Assembly (NCBI GenBank): GCA_016839385.1
Contig: JAEOUK010000168.1
Location: 1 to 7,931, forward strand
Length of the DNA stretch: 7,931 nt
DNA from: Promethearchaeota archaeon
GTDB lineage: Archaea; Asgardarchaeota; Lokiarchaeia; Sigynarchaeales; MK-D1
Direction of reading: 5' to 3'
Shown here: one piece after another, positions 1 to 6,340 of the stretch
How the letters are laid out: every line of letters begins with the position of its first letter
How positions within the stretch are numbered: the stretch's first letter is position 1
Program-made: the position numbers and the translations under genes
Notes under the pieces: generated by a model
Seen by the model: the letters and a program-made list of their open reading frames with translations, nothing else
What the model was told of the DNA's origin: nothing
Database searches by the model: none

Positions 1-837
1 ATGTCTTGCACTTATTGCTGTACTCGTATTAGCAGAGGGAAAGCAATTAGCTATCCTAAGGACAGTATAATTCAGCAAATTCAGTGCTTCATAAAAAATA
101 ACATTAAGGAAATATATTTGACGGGACAGGATTGTGGATATTATCAATGGGAATCATATAATATTACAAAATTGATAGAGGAGATAGAAGCAAGATTTGG
201 GGATGAAGAGGTATTCATCAGAATAGGAATGATAGATCCTATTAATCCAATAGAAATTATTAAACTAGCAAAAATTTTGAAAAAATCAAAAATATTCTAC
301 AAATTTCTTCACCTTCCAATTCAAAGCTCTTCAGATTCAGTTCTTCGTCTCATGAAAAGAGGTTATACTTCTCGTACACTCAGAGAATTGTTTCATGAAT
401 TAAAAAAAATTAAAATTACACTAAGTACAGATATTATTTGTGGATTTCCTGGAGAAACTGAGGAACAGTTTCAGCAAACCTATGATTTCATTGATGAATT
501 CCAACCGGATATTATGAATATCTCCAAATTCACCCCTAGACCGAATACTGAAGCAAAAGAAATGGATCAGTTAGATTCTTCGATCATTAAAAAAAGGACT
601 AATTTGATGACACAGCAATATCTTCGATATTCTAAACAAAATATTAAAAATTGGATAGGATGGAGGGGAAAAGTCTTAATTCATGGGTTCAATCCAAATA
701 AATCAAAAAAACTAGTTGCTCGTAATGAATTTTATAAGTCAGTAGTTTTAGATGAAGGAGAGATAAACAATTTTTACTCCGTAGAAATCACAGGATCATC
801 TGGTCAATTTCTCCTCGGCAAAATTTGTGATAATTAA
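1..837 (+). CDS. tRNA (t6A37) methylthiotransferase, radical SAM (partial, 5' end outside window)
   Basis: This is the C-terminal 278 residues of a MiaB/MtaB-family enzyme. Archaeal members are e-MtaB/CDKAL1-like and convert t6A to ms2t6A at position 37 of tRNAs reading ANN codons. The first in-window Met is internal: SCTYC at residues 2-6 supplies the last two cysteines of the radical-SAM CxxxCxxC cluster, and the first cysteine must lie three residues before C3, upstream of the window. RGKAISYP follows, as in the family. Other conserved stretches are TGQDCGYY (41-48), LHLPIQSSSD (103-112), DIICGFPGET (144-153) and FTPRPNTEA (177-185). Residues from about 220 to the end form a TRAM domain that binds tRNA. 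The N-terminal methylthiotransferase domain, with its own [4Fe-4S] cysteines, is missing only because of the window edge. The last 42 bp overlap the convergent TFB gene. The ms2t6A substrate is inferred from the archaeal context. Confidence 0.93.
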   Translation: MSCTYCCTRISRGKAISYPKDSIIQQIQCFIKNNIKEIYLTGQDCGYYQWESYNITKLIEEIEARFGDEEVFIRIGMIDPINPIEIIKLAKILKKSKIFYKFLHLPIQSSSDSVLRLMKRGYTSRTLRELFHELKKIKITLSTDIICGFPGETEEQFQQTYDFIDEFQPDIMNISKFTPRPNTEAKEMDQLDSSIIKKRTNLMTQQYLRYSKQNIKNWIGWRGKVLIHGFNPNKSKKLVARNEFYKSVVLDEGEINNFYSVEITGSSGQFLLGKICDN

Positions 838-1830
838 TTTCTTAAAAACAGACACATAATGATCTCGAATGGAATATTCAGCAATTTGCATTGCTTTAGA
901 TGCCAATTTTTGAGTAAGAACAGATTTAGTCTTATATCTCATCGATAAGATCTTGTCTGCACAATAAATTGCTGCACCAGCAAAAATAAAAGGATTACGA
1001 CCTCCTCGTTTCTGAATATCGATTTTTTGTAATATTTCAAGTGTTTGGTTGTATAAATTTAAACGATACTCAGAAACCGAAGAAGAAGGATTTTTTTTTC
1101 TTAAACGTAGTTGAATTTCTGGGTACGCTACGATATTTTCAATTAAACGATTGACATAATTTTCACTTATGTGTGGTTTTGGCTTTTGTATTATTTTTTT
1201 ATACAAAATTCCATCCCTCAAAATAAGTCTTGGATTGACTCTGTGTCCCAATTGTTGAAATGCGAAAGAAATGTCATTAATAGTAATGGGAGCATTGTGA
1301 TTTTGGTTTCTCACTGCGAAAAAAATGCAAAATGCAATCAGTGAAATATTATTACGAATAATCTTGTTTAGAGATTTTATTTTACGAAAGTAATAGGCTG
1401 CGTCTCTTCTAACTATTTGACTTAAATTTAAAATTTGAATAATGTCAGACAAAATATTCATTATTCGATAGTCAGTTTCCTGGTTTTTTACTTTTGAAAA
1501 TTTTGAATACTTCGTTTTTAATCTTGAGTAAAGTTCTTGATAATGGGATTGTAGAGAGTTTCCTGTTATATCTCTGAAATTATTTTTTTTTTCAAAATAA
1601 TCTATATAAGAACCAAGTGTACCTACTGTTTCGACAGTTTTACCAACTGAGACGTATTGACGTCCTTGATTGAATTGTGAAGTTGAAGTTTCAAATAATT
1701 GGTATGTTGAGCGACATAAATTCTCGCTGATCACTAAACCACATTCACTGCAACATGTTTGATATCCATCAGTTATGACAGAAGATCCGCACTCAGGACA
1801 GTTATTGCATTCTTCTAGTTGTAGGTTCAT
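796..1830 (-). CDS. tfb: Transcription initiation factor B (TFB/TFIIB homologue), divergent copy
   Basis: TFB recruits RNA polymerase to TBP-bound promoters, contacts the BRE and helps start-site selection. The 344-residue product has the full family layout. An N-terminal zinc ribbon has C11-x2-C14 and C27-x2-C30, ending CGLVIS. A linker follows (about 40-90), containing GTLGSYIDYF (70-79), which aligns with the usual GLGT-x-ID region. Two cyclin-like repeats follow: the first about 120-205, and the second about 225-340 with GGRNPFIFAGAAIYCA and SIRDHYVSVFKKL, matching the family's GRSPTGIAAAAIYIA and TIRNRYKEL. The usual B-reader motif after the ribbon (DxGPEWRAF) is not visible; residues 38-60 are rich in S, T and Q instead. 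The first cyclin fold is also diverged, with an AT-rich coding bias towards Lys, Asn and Ile. I read it as a secondary TFB paralogue, since many archaea carry several. Its 3' end overlaps the convergent methylthiotransferase gene. Confidence 0.92.
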   Translation of the reverse strand: MNLQLEECNNCPECGSSVITDGYQTCCSECGLVISENLCRSTYQLFETSTSQFNQGRQYVSVGKTVETVGTLGSYIDYFEKKNNFRDITGNSLQSHYQELYSRLKTKYSKFSKVKNQETDYRIMNILSDIIQILNLSQIVRRDAAYYFRKIKSLNKIIRNNISLIAFCIFFAVRNQNHNAPITINDISFAFQQLGHRVNPRLILRDGILYKKIIQKPKPHISENYVNRLIENIVAYPEIQLRLRKKNPSSSVSEYRLNLYNQTLEILQKIDIQKRGGRNPFIFAGAAIYCADKILSMRYKTKSVLTQKLASKAMQIAEYSIRDHYVSVFKKLIITNFAEEKLTR

Positions 1831-1888
1831 ACTCCAATTGTAAGGAGTGTGTATCCATATTATGAGATTTTTCTGTACATAAAATTCA

Positions 1889-1898
1889 CTTAAATATC
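1889..1898 (-). promoter_or_regulatory. Candidate TATA box for the TFB gene
   Basis: Read on the minus strand, GATATTTAAG resembles the archaeal TATA consensus and lies about 60 bp before the ATG at 1830. That predicts a start site near 1865 and a short leader. A weaker alternative is ATTTTATGTA (1876-1885). No convincing Shine-Dalgarno site is seen: GGAG ends only one base before the ATG. In AT-rich DNA such matches are common, so this is a modest call. Confidence 0.35.
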
Positions 1899-1967
1899 TG
1901 TTATGCCTAATGGTGTGGATTTTTAGTTTAAAGGGGGGGTGCAGAAACCGAAATTGAACTGTGGAAA

Positions 1968-1998
1968 AAGGACTTGAAAAAATCTTTTCGTGATCCTT
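1968..1998. repeat. Imperfect inverted repeat next to the TATA box of the 7-TM gene
   Basis: AAGGA (1968-1972) pairs with TCCTT (1994-1998), and GAAAA (1976-1980) pairs with TTTTC (1985-1989) around a 4-nt loop. C1973 can pair with G1992 and T1975 with G1990 (wobble). A1993 is bulged and T1974/T1991 mismatch. The right arm runs into the BRE/TATA region of the downstream gene. It could be an operator dyad, or chance pairing of A- and T-runs. Confidence 0.4.
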
Positions 1999-2008
1999 AA
2001 ATATTTTT
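1996..2008 (+). promoter_or_regulatory. Candidate TATA box for the 7-TM protein gene
   Basis: CTTAAATATTTTT sits 34-46 bp upstream of the ATG at 2042. This spacing puts the expected start site about 25 bp downstream, near 2028, leaving a very short leader. No clear Shine-Dalgarno sequence precedes the ATG, as expected for a nearly leaderless archaeal mRNA. Confidence 0.5.
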
Positions 2009-2041
2009 ATAGAACAAAAATGGTAAATTGGGCTGAATAAT

Positions 2042-2740
2042 ATGGATTTTGTAATACAAGCGAGAATTATTATGGGAGTTCGTGCAATTGTAGTGTTTGG
2101 ATTTTCAGTAATGTTATTTTATCAATGGTTCAAATCAGAAAAAAAGAGTATAAAAGACTTCAAATTTTTGTTTGGATTGCAATTTTTCTTCCTAGCCTGT
2201 GCTAAGATTTTTGATATTTATTTAACCAATGAATTAGGGTCACTTGAAGTTCTTTCTGAGGTAACTTACCTCCCAATTTTAAAGGTACGATGGATATTAA
2301 TGGTTGCAAACATAATCCCTGTTTTCACTATGCTAGTGTTTGTATGGTTTTATAAAAGCGTGAAAAAGCAAATTTTGTTCAATGTGATATTTATAGTAGT
2401 TTCGTTATTGTTGATCATTTTTGCCCCTAGCTATGTCTTTCTCCAAGCATTATTGGTTATCATGCTGTTACCGATTGTAATATTATCAATAATTACATTC
2501 TTTAATTTACATAAACATCGAAGACTTCCACAATTCAATTCACTTTTGATGGGAGTTTCGCAAATATTATATTTAGTCATGCAAATAATTCGTCCAGTAT
2601 TAATATCTTCTTCAATTGCTCATGATATCAACTACATAATAACTGAATGTGTTGAAATCGTTATCTGGATAATGATGGGATTGTGTTTCATCATTAAACC
2701 AAAGTTCACTCGAACCCAAACCCAAAATATTGTTCTCTAA
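2042..2740 (+). CDS. Unidentified integral membrane protein, about seven transmembrane segments
   Basis: I do not recognise a family. The 232-residue product is very hydrophobic, with segments near residues 11-29, 42-61, 84-105, 111-129, 131-154, 166-189 and 198-218. Short basic loops separate them (KSEKKSIKDFK after the first, KSVKKQ after the third, HKHRR after the fifth). The hydrophilic C-terminal tail is short (KPKFTRTQTQ). Seven segments with no large soluble domain resemble the stand-alone sensor or receptor-like 7-TM modules seen fused to archaeal signalling kinases, but no kinase or other output domain is attached and no catalytic motif is visible. The gene lies between a divergent TFB and the ribosomal genes, 69 bp upstream of uL3. 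A T7 tract 17 bp after its stop may end its transcript, so I do not assume it belongs to the ribosomal operon. The start at 2042 fits the upstream TATA box; the Met at codon 11 is an alternative. Confidence 0.75.
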   Translation: MDFVIQARIIMGVRAIVVFGFSVMLFYQWFKSEKKSIKDFKFLFGLQFFFLACAKIFDIYLTNELGSLEVLSEVTYLPILKVRWILMVANIIPVFTMLVFVWFYKSVKKQILFNVIFIVVSLLLIIFAPSYVFLQALLVIMLLPIVILSIITFFNLHKHRRLPQFNSLLMGVSQILYLVMQIIRPVLISSSIAHDINYIITECVEIVIWIMMGLCFIIKPKFTRTQTQNIVL

Positions 2741-2749
2741 ACGACGAAA

Positions 2750-2764
2750 TGATAAATTTTTTTA
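2750..2764 (+). promoter_or_regulatory. Candidate promoter of the uL3-uL4-uL23 operon (T-tract may also end the 7-TM transcript)
   Basis: TGATAAATTTTTTTA lies 46-60 bp before the uL3 ATG. The ATAAATTT part is TATA-like. The T7 tract (2757-2763) could also serve as a U-rich terminator for the preceding gene, whose stop codon ends at 2740. The two roles cannot be separated by eye. Confidence 0.4.
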
Positions 2765-2809
2765 TTAATGGCATATTCTTCTTTTCACTGAGACGACCGG
2801 TGTTGTGAA

Positions 2810-3832
2810 ATGGGACACAGAAAGCAAAATGCACCTAGACATGGATCACTTAGATTTATGCCAAGAAAACGCGCAAATCATATGAAAGGTCGAGTTAGAA
2901 ACTGGCTTGAAATGGATGAAAAAAATCCGTTATTTCTTGGATTTGCGGGATTCAAATCAGGTATGACGCATATAGCATATATCGAAGATCAACAGACTAA
3001 TCCATTCTTTGGAAAAGAATTGATGAAACCAGTGACAGTAATAGAAACACCTCCACTTGTATTATTTGGAATTAAAATCTATGAAAAGACTGAATATGGT
3101 TTGCAATGTAAGGGAGAATTACTAAGTTCTAAATTAAATAAAGAACTAGCACGTAAGGTTTCTCTACCAAATCCAGATAAATATAATCTTGAAACTAAAC
3201 AAAAGGAACTTAAGGATATTATAAATTCCCACACTGTTGTTAGAGGATTATTCCATACACAGCCATATAAGGCAAGTGTACCACGGATTAAACCAGATAT
3301 TATTGAAATCATGATATCTGGAGGGAAAACTCCAGTATCTCGATTTGAATTTGCATTAGAGCATCTTGGTAAGGAATTAAGAATTCGAGATATCTTTGGT
3401 GAAGGAGAATTAGTTGATGTTATTGGTGTATCAAAAGGAAAAGGATTTCAAGGTCCTGCGAAAAGATTCGGCATCAAACTCTTGCCACGTAAAACTCGAG
3501 GAACTAAACGAGGAATAGGATGTATTGGGCCTTGGCATCCATCACGTGTAATGTACACGGTTGCAAGAGCAGGACAGATGGGATTCCACCAAAGGACTGA
3601 ATATAACAAACGAATTGTAAAAATTAGCGAGACAGGAGATGAAATTAATCCTAAAGGAGGATTTTTACGCTATGGCCTTGTTAAAGGCGATTATATTGTT
3701 GTGTTAGGTTCTGTTCCGGGATCAAAAAAGAGGCTTATCCGATTGCGGAAATCAATGCGTCCTAAACGAAATTTTGAAATAGCATCTCCAACTATAACCT
3801 ATATCAGTAGACAGACTCAACAAGGGAAGTAA
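2810..3832 (+). CDS. rpl3: 50S ribosomal protein uL3 (archaeal L3)
   Basis: uL3 is an early-assembling large-subunit protein whose extended W-finger loop reaches the peptidyl transferase centre. The 340-residue length is normal for archaea. The N-terminus MGHRKQNAPRHGSL followed by PRKRA is the conserved archaeal/eukaryotic start and fixes the ATG at 2810. GFAGFKSGMTH (44-54) is also typical. The core GKGFQG near 209-214, LPRKTRGTKRG, then GPWHPSRV and VARAGQMGFHQRTEYNKRI (about 240-266) are diagnostic of the central-loop region. The stop at 3830-3832 is one base from the uL4 start, indicating one operon. GGTG at 2799-2802 is a weak ribosome-binding candidate. Compared with euryarchaeal forms, the N-terminus looks closer to crenarchaeal, Asgard and eukaryotic uL3; this is a judgement by eye. 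Confidence 0.97.
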   Translation: MGHRKQNAPRHGSLRFMPRKRANHMKGRVRNWLEMDEKNPLFLGFAGFKSGMTHIAYIEDQQTNPFFGKELMKPVTVIETPPLVLFGIKIYEKTEYGLQCKGELLSSKLNKELARKVSLPNPDKYNLETKQKELKDIINSHTVVRGLFHTQPYKASVPRIKPDIIEIMISGGKTPVSRFEFALEHLGKELRIRDIFGEGELVDVIGVSKGKGFQGPAKRFGIKLLPRKTRGTKRGIGCIGPWHPSRVMYTVARAGQMGFHQRTEYNKRIVKISETGDEINPKGGFLRYGLVKGDYIVVLGSVPGSKKRLIRLRKSMRPKRNFEIASPTITYISRQTQQGK

Positions 3833-3833
3833 A

Positions 3834-4610
3834 ATGGCAAATATCAATGTATATGGATTAGATGGCAAAGTTAAACAATCAATAAGATCACCTGCATTCT
3901 TCTCTCAGGAATCTAGAAAAGATGTCATTTCCCGAGTAGTTGCTGCAATTGAATCTTCAGAAAAACAACGACAGGGAAGAGATCCCATGGCTGGAAAAAG
4001 AAATACTGCAGCCTCTTGGGGATCAGGTTACGCTGCTGCAAGGATCCCACGAAGGAAAGGTTCAGGATACCCAGGAGCGAGAAACGCGGCATTCATTCCA
4101 CGAGCAATCGGTGGACGATTAGCATGGCCACCCACATCAGAAAAAAATCCAAAAAAGAAAATAAATGCAAAAGAACGGAAACTTGGATTAATAAATGCTA
4201 TCATTGCTTCTTCAAAGGAAGAGCTAGTTTTGGGTAGAGGACATAAAATTGAAAAAGTGCCGTCTATCCCATTAGTCGTTGATGATAAAATTCAGACTAT
4301 AAAGACAACCAATGAAATTTTAAAAGTATTTGAAAATCTGGGCTTAACTGATGACATTAATAGAGTAAAAGATAATGTAAAAATTCGTTCAGGAAAGGGA
4401 AAGAGAAGAGGAAGAAAATACAAAAAAAGAAAAAGTGTTTTAGTGGTTGTAAAGGATAATTTTGGAATTTTTAAGGCAACGAGAAACATCCCAGGAGTAG
4501 ATATTGTAGAATATTCTAAGTTAAATTGCCGTGATTTAGCACCTGGAGCTTTACCAGGAAGACTGACTTTATGGTCTCAATCTGCGTTTAAGCAATTAAA
4601 CTCAATATAG
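3834..4610 (+). CDS. rpl4: 50S ribosomal protein uL4 (archaeal L4/L1e)
   Basis: uL4 binds 23S rRNA domain I, and its long loop lines the nascent-peptide exit tunnel. The 258-residue protein shows the expected order. A short N-terminal strand region is followed by the arginine- and glycine-rich tunnel loop (about 58-93, with SWGSGYAAARIPRRKGSGYP and IPRAIGGR). Next come AWPPTSEKNPKKKINAKERK, the archaeal/eukaryotic signature, and the basic segment RSGKGKRRGRKYKKRK (about 184-199). The C-terminal region has NIPGVDIVEYSKLNCRDLAPG and ends LTLWSQSAFKQL. The ATG lies one base after the uL3 stop, and AGGGA (3823-3827) is a well-spaced Shine-Dalgarno site inside the uL3 3' end. The gene is followed four bases later by uL23. 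Nothing is missing or unusual. Confidence 0.97.
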   Translation: MANINVYGLDGKVKQSIRSPAFFSQESRKDVISRVVAAIESSEKQRQGRDPMAGKRNTAASWGSGYAAARIPRRKGSGYPGARNAAFIPRAIGGRLAWPPTSEKNPKKKINAKERKLGLINAIIASSKEELVLGRGHKIEKVPSIPLVVDDKIQTIKTTNEILKVFENLGLTDDINRVKDNVKIRSGKGKRRGRKYKKRKSVLVVVKDNFGIFKATRNIPGVDIVEYSKLNCRDLAPGALPGRLTLWSQSAFKQLNSI

Positions 4611-4614
4611 GTGA

Positions 4615-4884
4615 ATGGATATGGAAAAATATTATAAAATTCTAAAGCAACCTGTAGTAACAGAGAGCACTTTCGATCTTATTGATGAGCATAACAAGAT
4701 CGTGTTTATAGTTGATCGCAGTGCAAATAAGTTCCAGATTCGAGAAGCAATAGAGCAAATCTATGGTGTTAAGGTGATGAAAGTTAATACGATGATCACA
4801 CCATCTGGAACTAAAAAGGCATATATAAAACTTCATCCAAGTGATTCAGCTGCTGAGCTAGCGATAAAATTAGGGATTTTCTAA
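4615..4884 (+). CDS. rpl23: 50S ribosomal protein uL23 (archaeal L23)
   Basis: uL23 binds 23S rRNA domain III at the exit-tunnel rim, where chaperones and SRP dock. The 89-residue product is the compact archaeal form, without the eukaryotic N-terminal extension. Conserved stretches are KILKQPVVTEST (8-19), KIVFIVDRSANKFQIREAIE, YGVKVMKVNTMITPSGTKKAY (about 50-70) and the C-terminal IKLGIF. There are two candidate ATGs. The longest frame begins at 4615, directly abutting GGTGA (4610-4614). The ATG at 4621 leaves a normal 6-nt gap after that Shine-Dalgarno-like site and may be the real start, removing only Met-Asp. The uL4 stop overlaps the GGTGA by one base, suggesting coupling. The stop codon overlaps the stop of the convergent 408-residue gene, and no uL2 follows. 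Confidence 0.96.
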   Translation: MDMEKYYKILKQPVVTESTFDLIDEHNKIVFIVDRSANKFQIREAIEQIYGVKVMKVNTMITPSGTKKAYIKLHPSDSAAELAIKLGIF

Positions 4885-6107
4885 AACGCAGTCATCTCTG
4901 GATTGATTTTCAAATTTTTTAATTTTTCAACTTCTTTTTGCAATTCTTCTATTCTGAGTATTGGAACAGCCTTCTTAAGGTTTTGAGAAGAATCGATTTT
5001 ATTCGTAAAAACATAATAGTCCTGTTCTCTCTCAAAAAAGAGTATACATACATGGAATGATCCATTTAAATTTTTACGAATTGCTTGAATCGTTGATATA
5101 TTTAATTTTTTAATTATACAGAGGAGAGAAGTTCCATTAAATAGTTCATATAAGTTTTCAGAAATTTTTTTGGAGGGAATTTCCATTAATATGGAACTTA
5201 TACATGGAGCTATGTTTTTCGGATTTTTATTAAGTGAAAAAGAAAGATCAGCATTTAAAATTGGAGGTAAGCTCGTTCGTTGAATAAATTTTGGCATCAG
5301 GGGACCTCGCATTAAAATTCGACCCATTAAATTTGGGTGAAAAAAGTTCACTAGCTTGTAATTGTATCCGTATTGGATGAATTTCTCTTGTAATTGTTCT
5401 TCAAATATTTCAGGGTGCGGATAATTAGCAATTAAATAATAATTACTTTCTGAATAATCTCCCATATTTTTTGAATAAAATATCAGTGAACAATATATTT
5501 TACTTGCTTGAAGCAATTCTACAATCATTTTTATGTTTGCGATTTTTTGAGACATCCATAAGACATTTAAGTTATACAAGAAGAAATAACTCCGAGTACT
5601 CTCAGGAGTAGTTGTAAAAAATAAACGATTTTCACGCAATATGTAATTATTTCGTAAAAAGGTCTTACTATAGTTACCCAGAATTTCTAAAAATTTTTGT
5701 TCTAATTTCTTTTCACACAAAATTAATTTTTTCATGTGTTCAGGGATCTTATTTTTTAGATTATAATACCGAAATTTCAATTCATTTGAACCAATTCCTA
5801 TTATTTTGAGGATAAGATATACAGAAATAGAATTGCGAATAACAATTTGAATAGAAAAAGAGTCAATCAATGAATATCTGTACAAACCATTAAGAAATTC
5901 TGCATAAAGTCCCCAATCATTAACTTCTAGTATAAAAATCCCAATATTCTTTAAAGGAGAACGAGTATTTGGTATAAATATGTCTTTTGGATAAACAATA
6001 TAGTCATTTAAGATTGAATAATCAAAAAGAGAATATTGAGAAACTCTTGAATTCTTCATGATCCATAGAAATTCTCTAGAGGATTTTTTAAAATCCGAAC
6101 CTCTCAT
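4881..6107 (-). CDS. Unidentified 408-residue protein coupled to a small winged-helix protein
   Basis: I do not recognise a family. The protein is rich in Ile, Leu, Phe, Tyr, Asn and Lys and looks soluble: there is no signal peptide, and hydrophobic stretches such as IGIFILEV and SLLCIIKKL look like buried strands rather than membrane spans. No Walker A motif, zinc-binding cysteine cluster or obvious nuclease or methylase signature is visible; the few cysteines are scattered. Alternating strand-like and helix-like stretches suggest several alpha/beta modules. The C-terminus (about 385-400, RIEELQKEVEKLKNLK) has a short coiled-coil-like heptad pattern. The start ATG overlaps the stop of the upstream 62-residue winged-helix gene as ATGA, which implies translational coupling and probably a shared function. 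An A6 run lies just before the junction, so one extra A would fuse the two frames. The stop overlaps the uL23 stop by 4 bp. The intact long frame supports a real gene; function is unknown. Confidence 0.75.
   Translation of the reverse strand: MRGSDFKKSSREFLWIMKNSRVSQYSLFDYSILNDYIVYPKDIFIPNTRSPLKNIGIFILEVNDWGLYAEFLNGLYRYSLIDSFSIQIVIRNSISVYLILKIIGIGSNELKFRYYNLKNKIPEHMKKLILCEKKLEQKFLEILGNYSKTFLRNNYILRENRLFFTTTPESTRSYFFLYNLNVLWMSQKIANIKMIVELLQASKIYCSLIFYSKNMGDYSESNYYLIANYPHPEIFEEQLQEKFIQYGYNYKLVNFFHPNLMGRILMRGPLMPKFIQRTSLPPILNADLSFSLNKNPKNIAPCISSILMEIPSKKISENLYELFNGTSLLCIIKKLNISTIQAIRKNLNGSFHVCILFFEREQDYYVFTNKIDSSQNLKKAVPILRIEELQKEVEKLKNLKINPEMTAF
4905..4938 (+). terminator. Possible U-rich terminator of the ribosomal operon
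   Basis: Runs of 4, 6, 5 and 5 T on the plus strand (4907-4910, 4915-4920, 4923-4927, 4934-4938) begin 23 bp after the uL23 stop. Archaeal termination often uses such tracts without a hairpin. The tracts also encode Lys- and Asn-rich sequence of the opposite-strand gene, so composition alone could explain them. Confidence 0.35.
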
Positions 6108-6292
6108 ACTTTTTTATACATGTTTTTTGAAATTCGTTTAACCAATCCTTGTTGATGCCACTGTTTCAAAATATTTCTACATTCAGAAAAATCACTCTCG
6201 TCCATCTGGAGCAGTTTCATTACTTGTAGGATGGAAAATTGTTCCGGTAATCTGTCTTCGATTTTAGTGTATAAGCCCATTAGAGTACCCAT
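6104..6292 (-). CDS. Small winged helix-turn-helix protein (putative DNA-binding regulator)
   Basis: The 62-residue product fits one winged-helix domain. FSILQVMKLLQM (about 19-30) looks like the first helix of the HTH. SDFSECRNILKQWHQQG (about 33-49) looks like the recognition helix. LVKRISKNMYKKV has the shape of a C-terminal beta-wing, in the GLVxRxxxxxYxx style of MarR/ArsR-like or AbiEi-type N-terminal domains. Such domains usually bind DNA as dimers, but the target here is unknown. The stop shares ATGA with the start of the 408-residue gene, so the two are probably co-translated. It may instead be the N-terminal domain of one longer protein if the A6 run at the junction hides an indel. 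An alternative Met is at codon 5 (6280). A perfect inverted repeat and a TATA-like element lie just upstream, so autoregulation is plausible. No Shine-Dalgarno sequence is evident. Confidence 0.65.
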   Translation of the reverse strand: MGTLMGLYTKIEDRLPEQFSILQVMKLLQMDESDFSECRNILKQWHQQGLVKRISKNMYKKV

Positions 6293-6327
6293 TTATGTTA
6301 TGATATTTTTGAGAAAAGTGCCAATCC

Positions 6328-6338
6328 TTAAAATTTTT
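6328..6338 (-). promoter_or_regulatory. Candidate TATA box for the winged-helix/408-residue unit
   Basis: AAAAATTTTAA on the minus strand lies 36-46 bp upstream of the ATG at 6292, about the same distance as the candidate TATA box of the 7-TM gene. It directly adjoins the inverted-repeat arm at 6341-6349, so a protein bound there would cover the BRE position. The 85-bp gap after the preceding gene supports a separate promoter. Confidence 0.35.
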
Positions 6339-6340
6339 AT

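Noticed and set aside
2020..2040. Six-codon mini-frame (MVNWAE, then TAA) just before the 7-TM gene, as a possible leader peptide
   Set aside because: The predicted transcription start, near 2028, falls inside it, so its ATG is probably not transcribed.
1831..2041. A small RNA or tRNA gene in the largest intergenic gap
   Set aside because: No cloverleaf, box C/D pair or other recognisable RNA signature was found; only promoter-like elements, a dyad and a G7 tract.
3940..4237. Two short plus-strand frames inside the uL4 gene
   Set aside because: They are out-of-frame shadows of a highly conserved ribosomal protein gene and look like nothing known.
4881..6107. An ATPase or VirB4/HerA-like identity for the 408-residue protein
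   Set aside because: Some middle segments are vaguely reminiscent of VirB4 N-terminal regions, but there is no Walker A or B motif and no ATPase domain.
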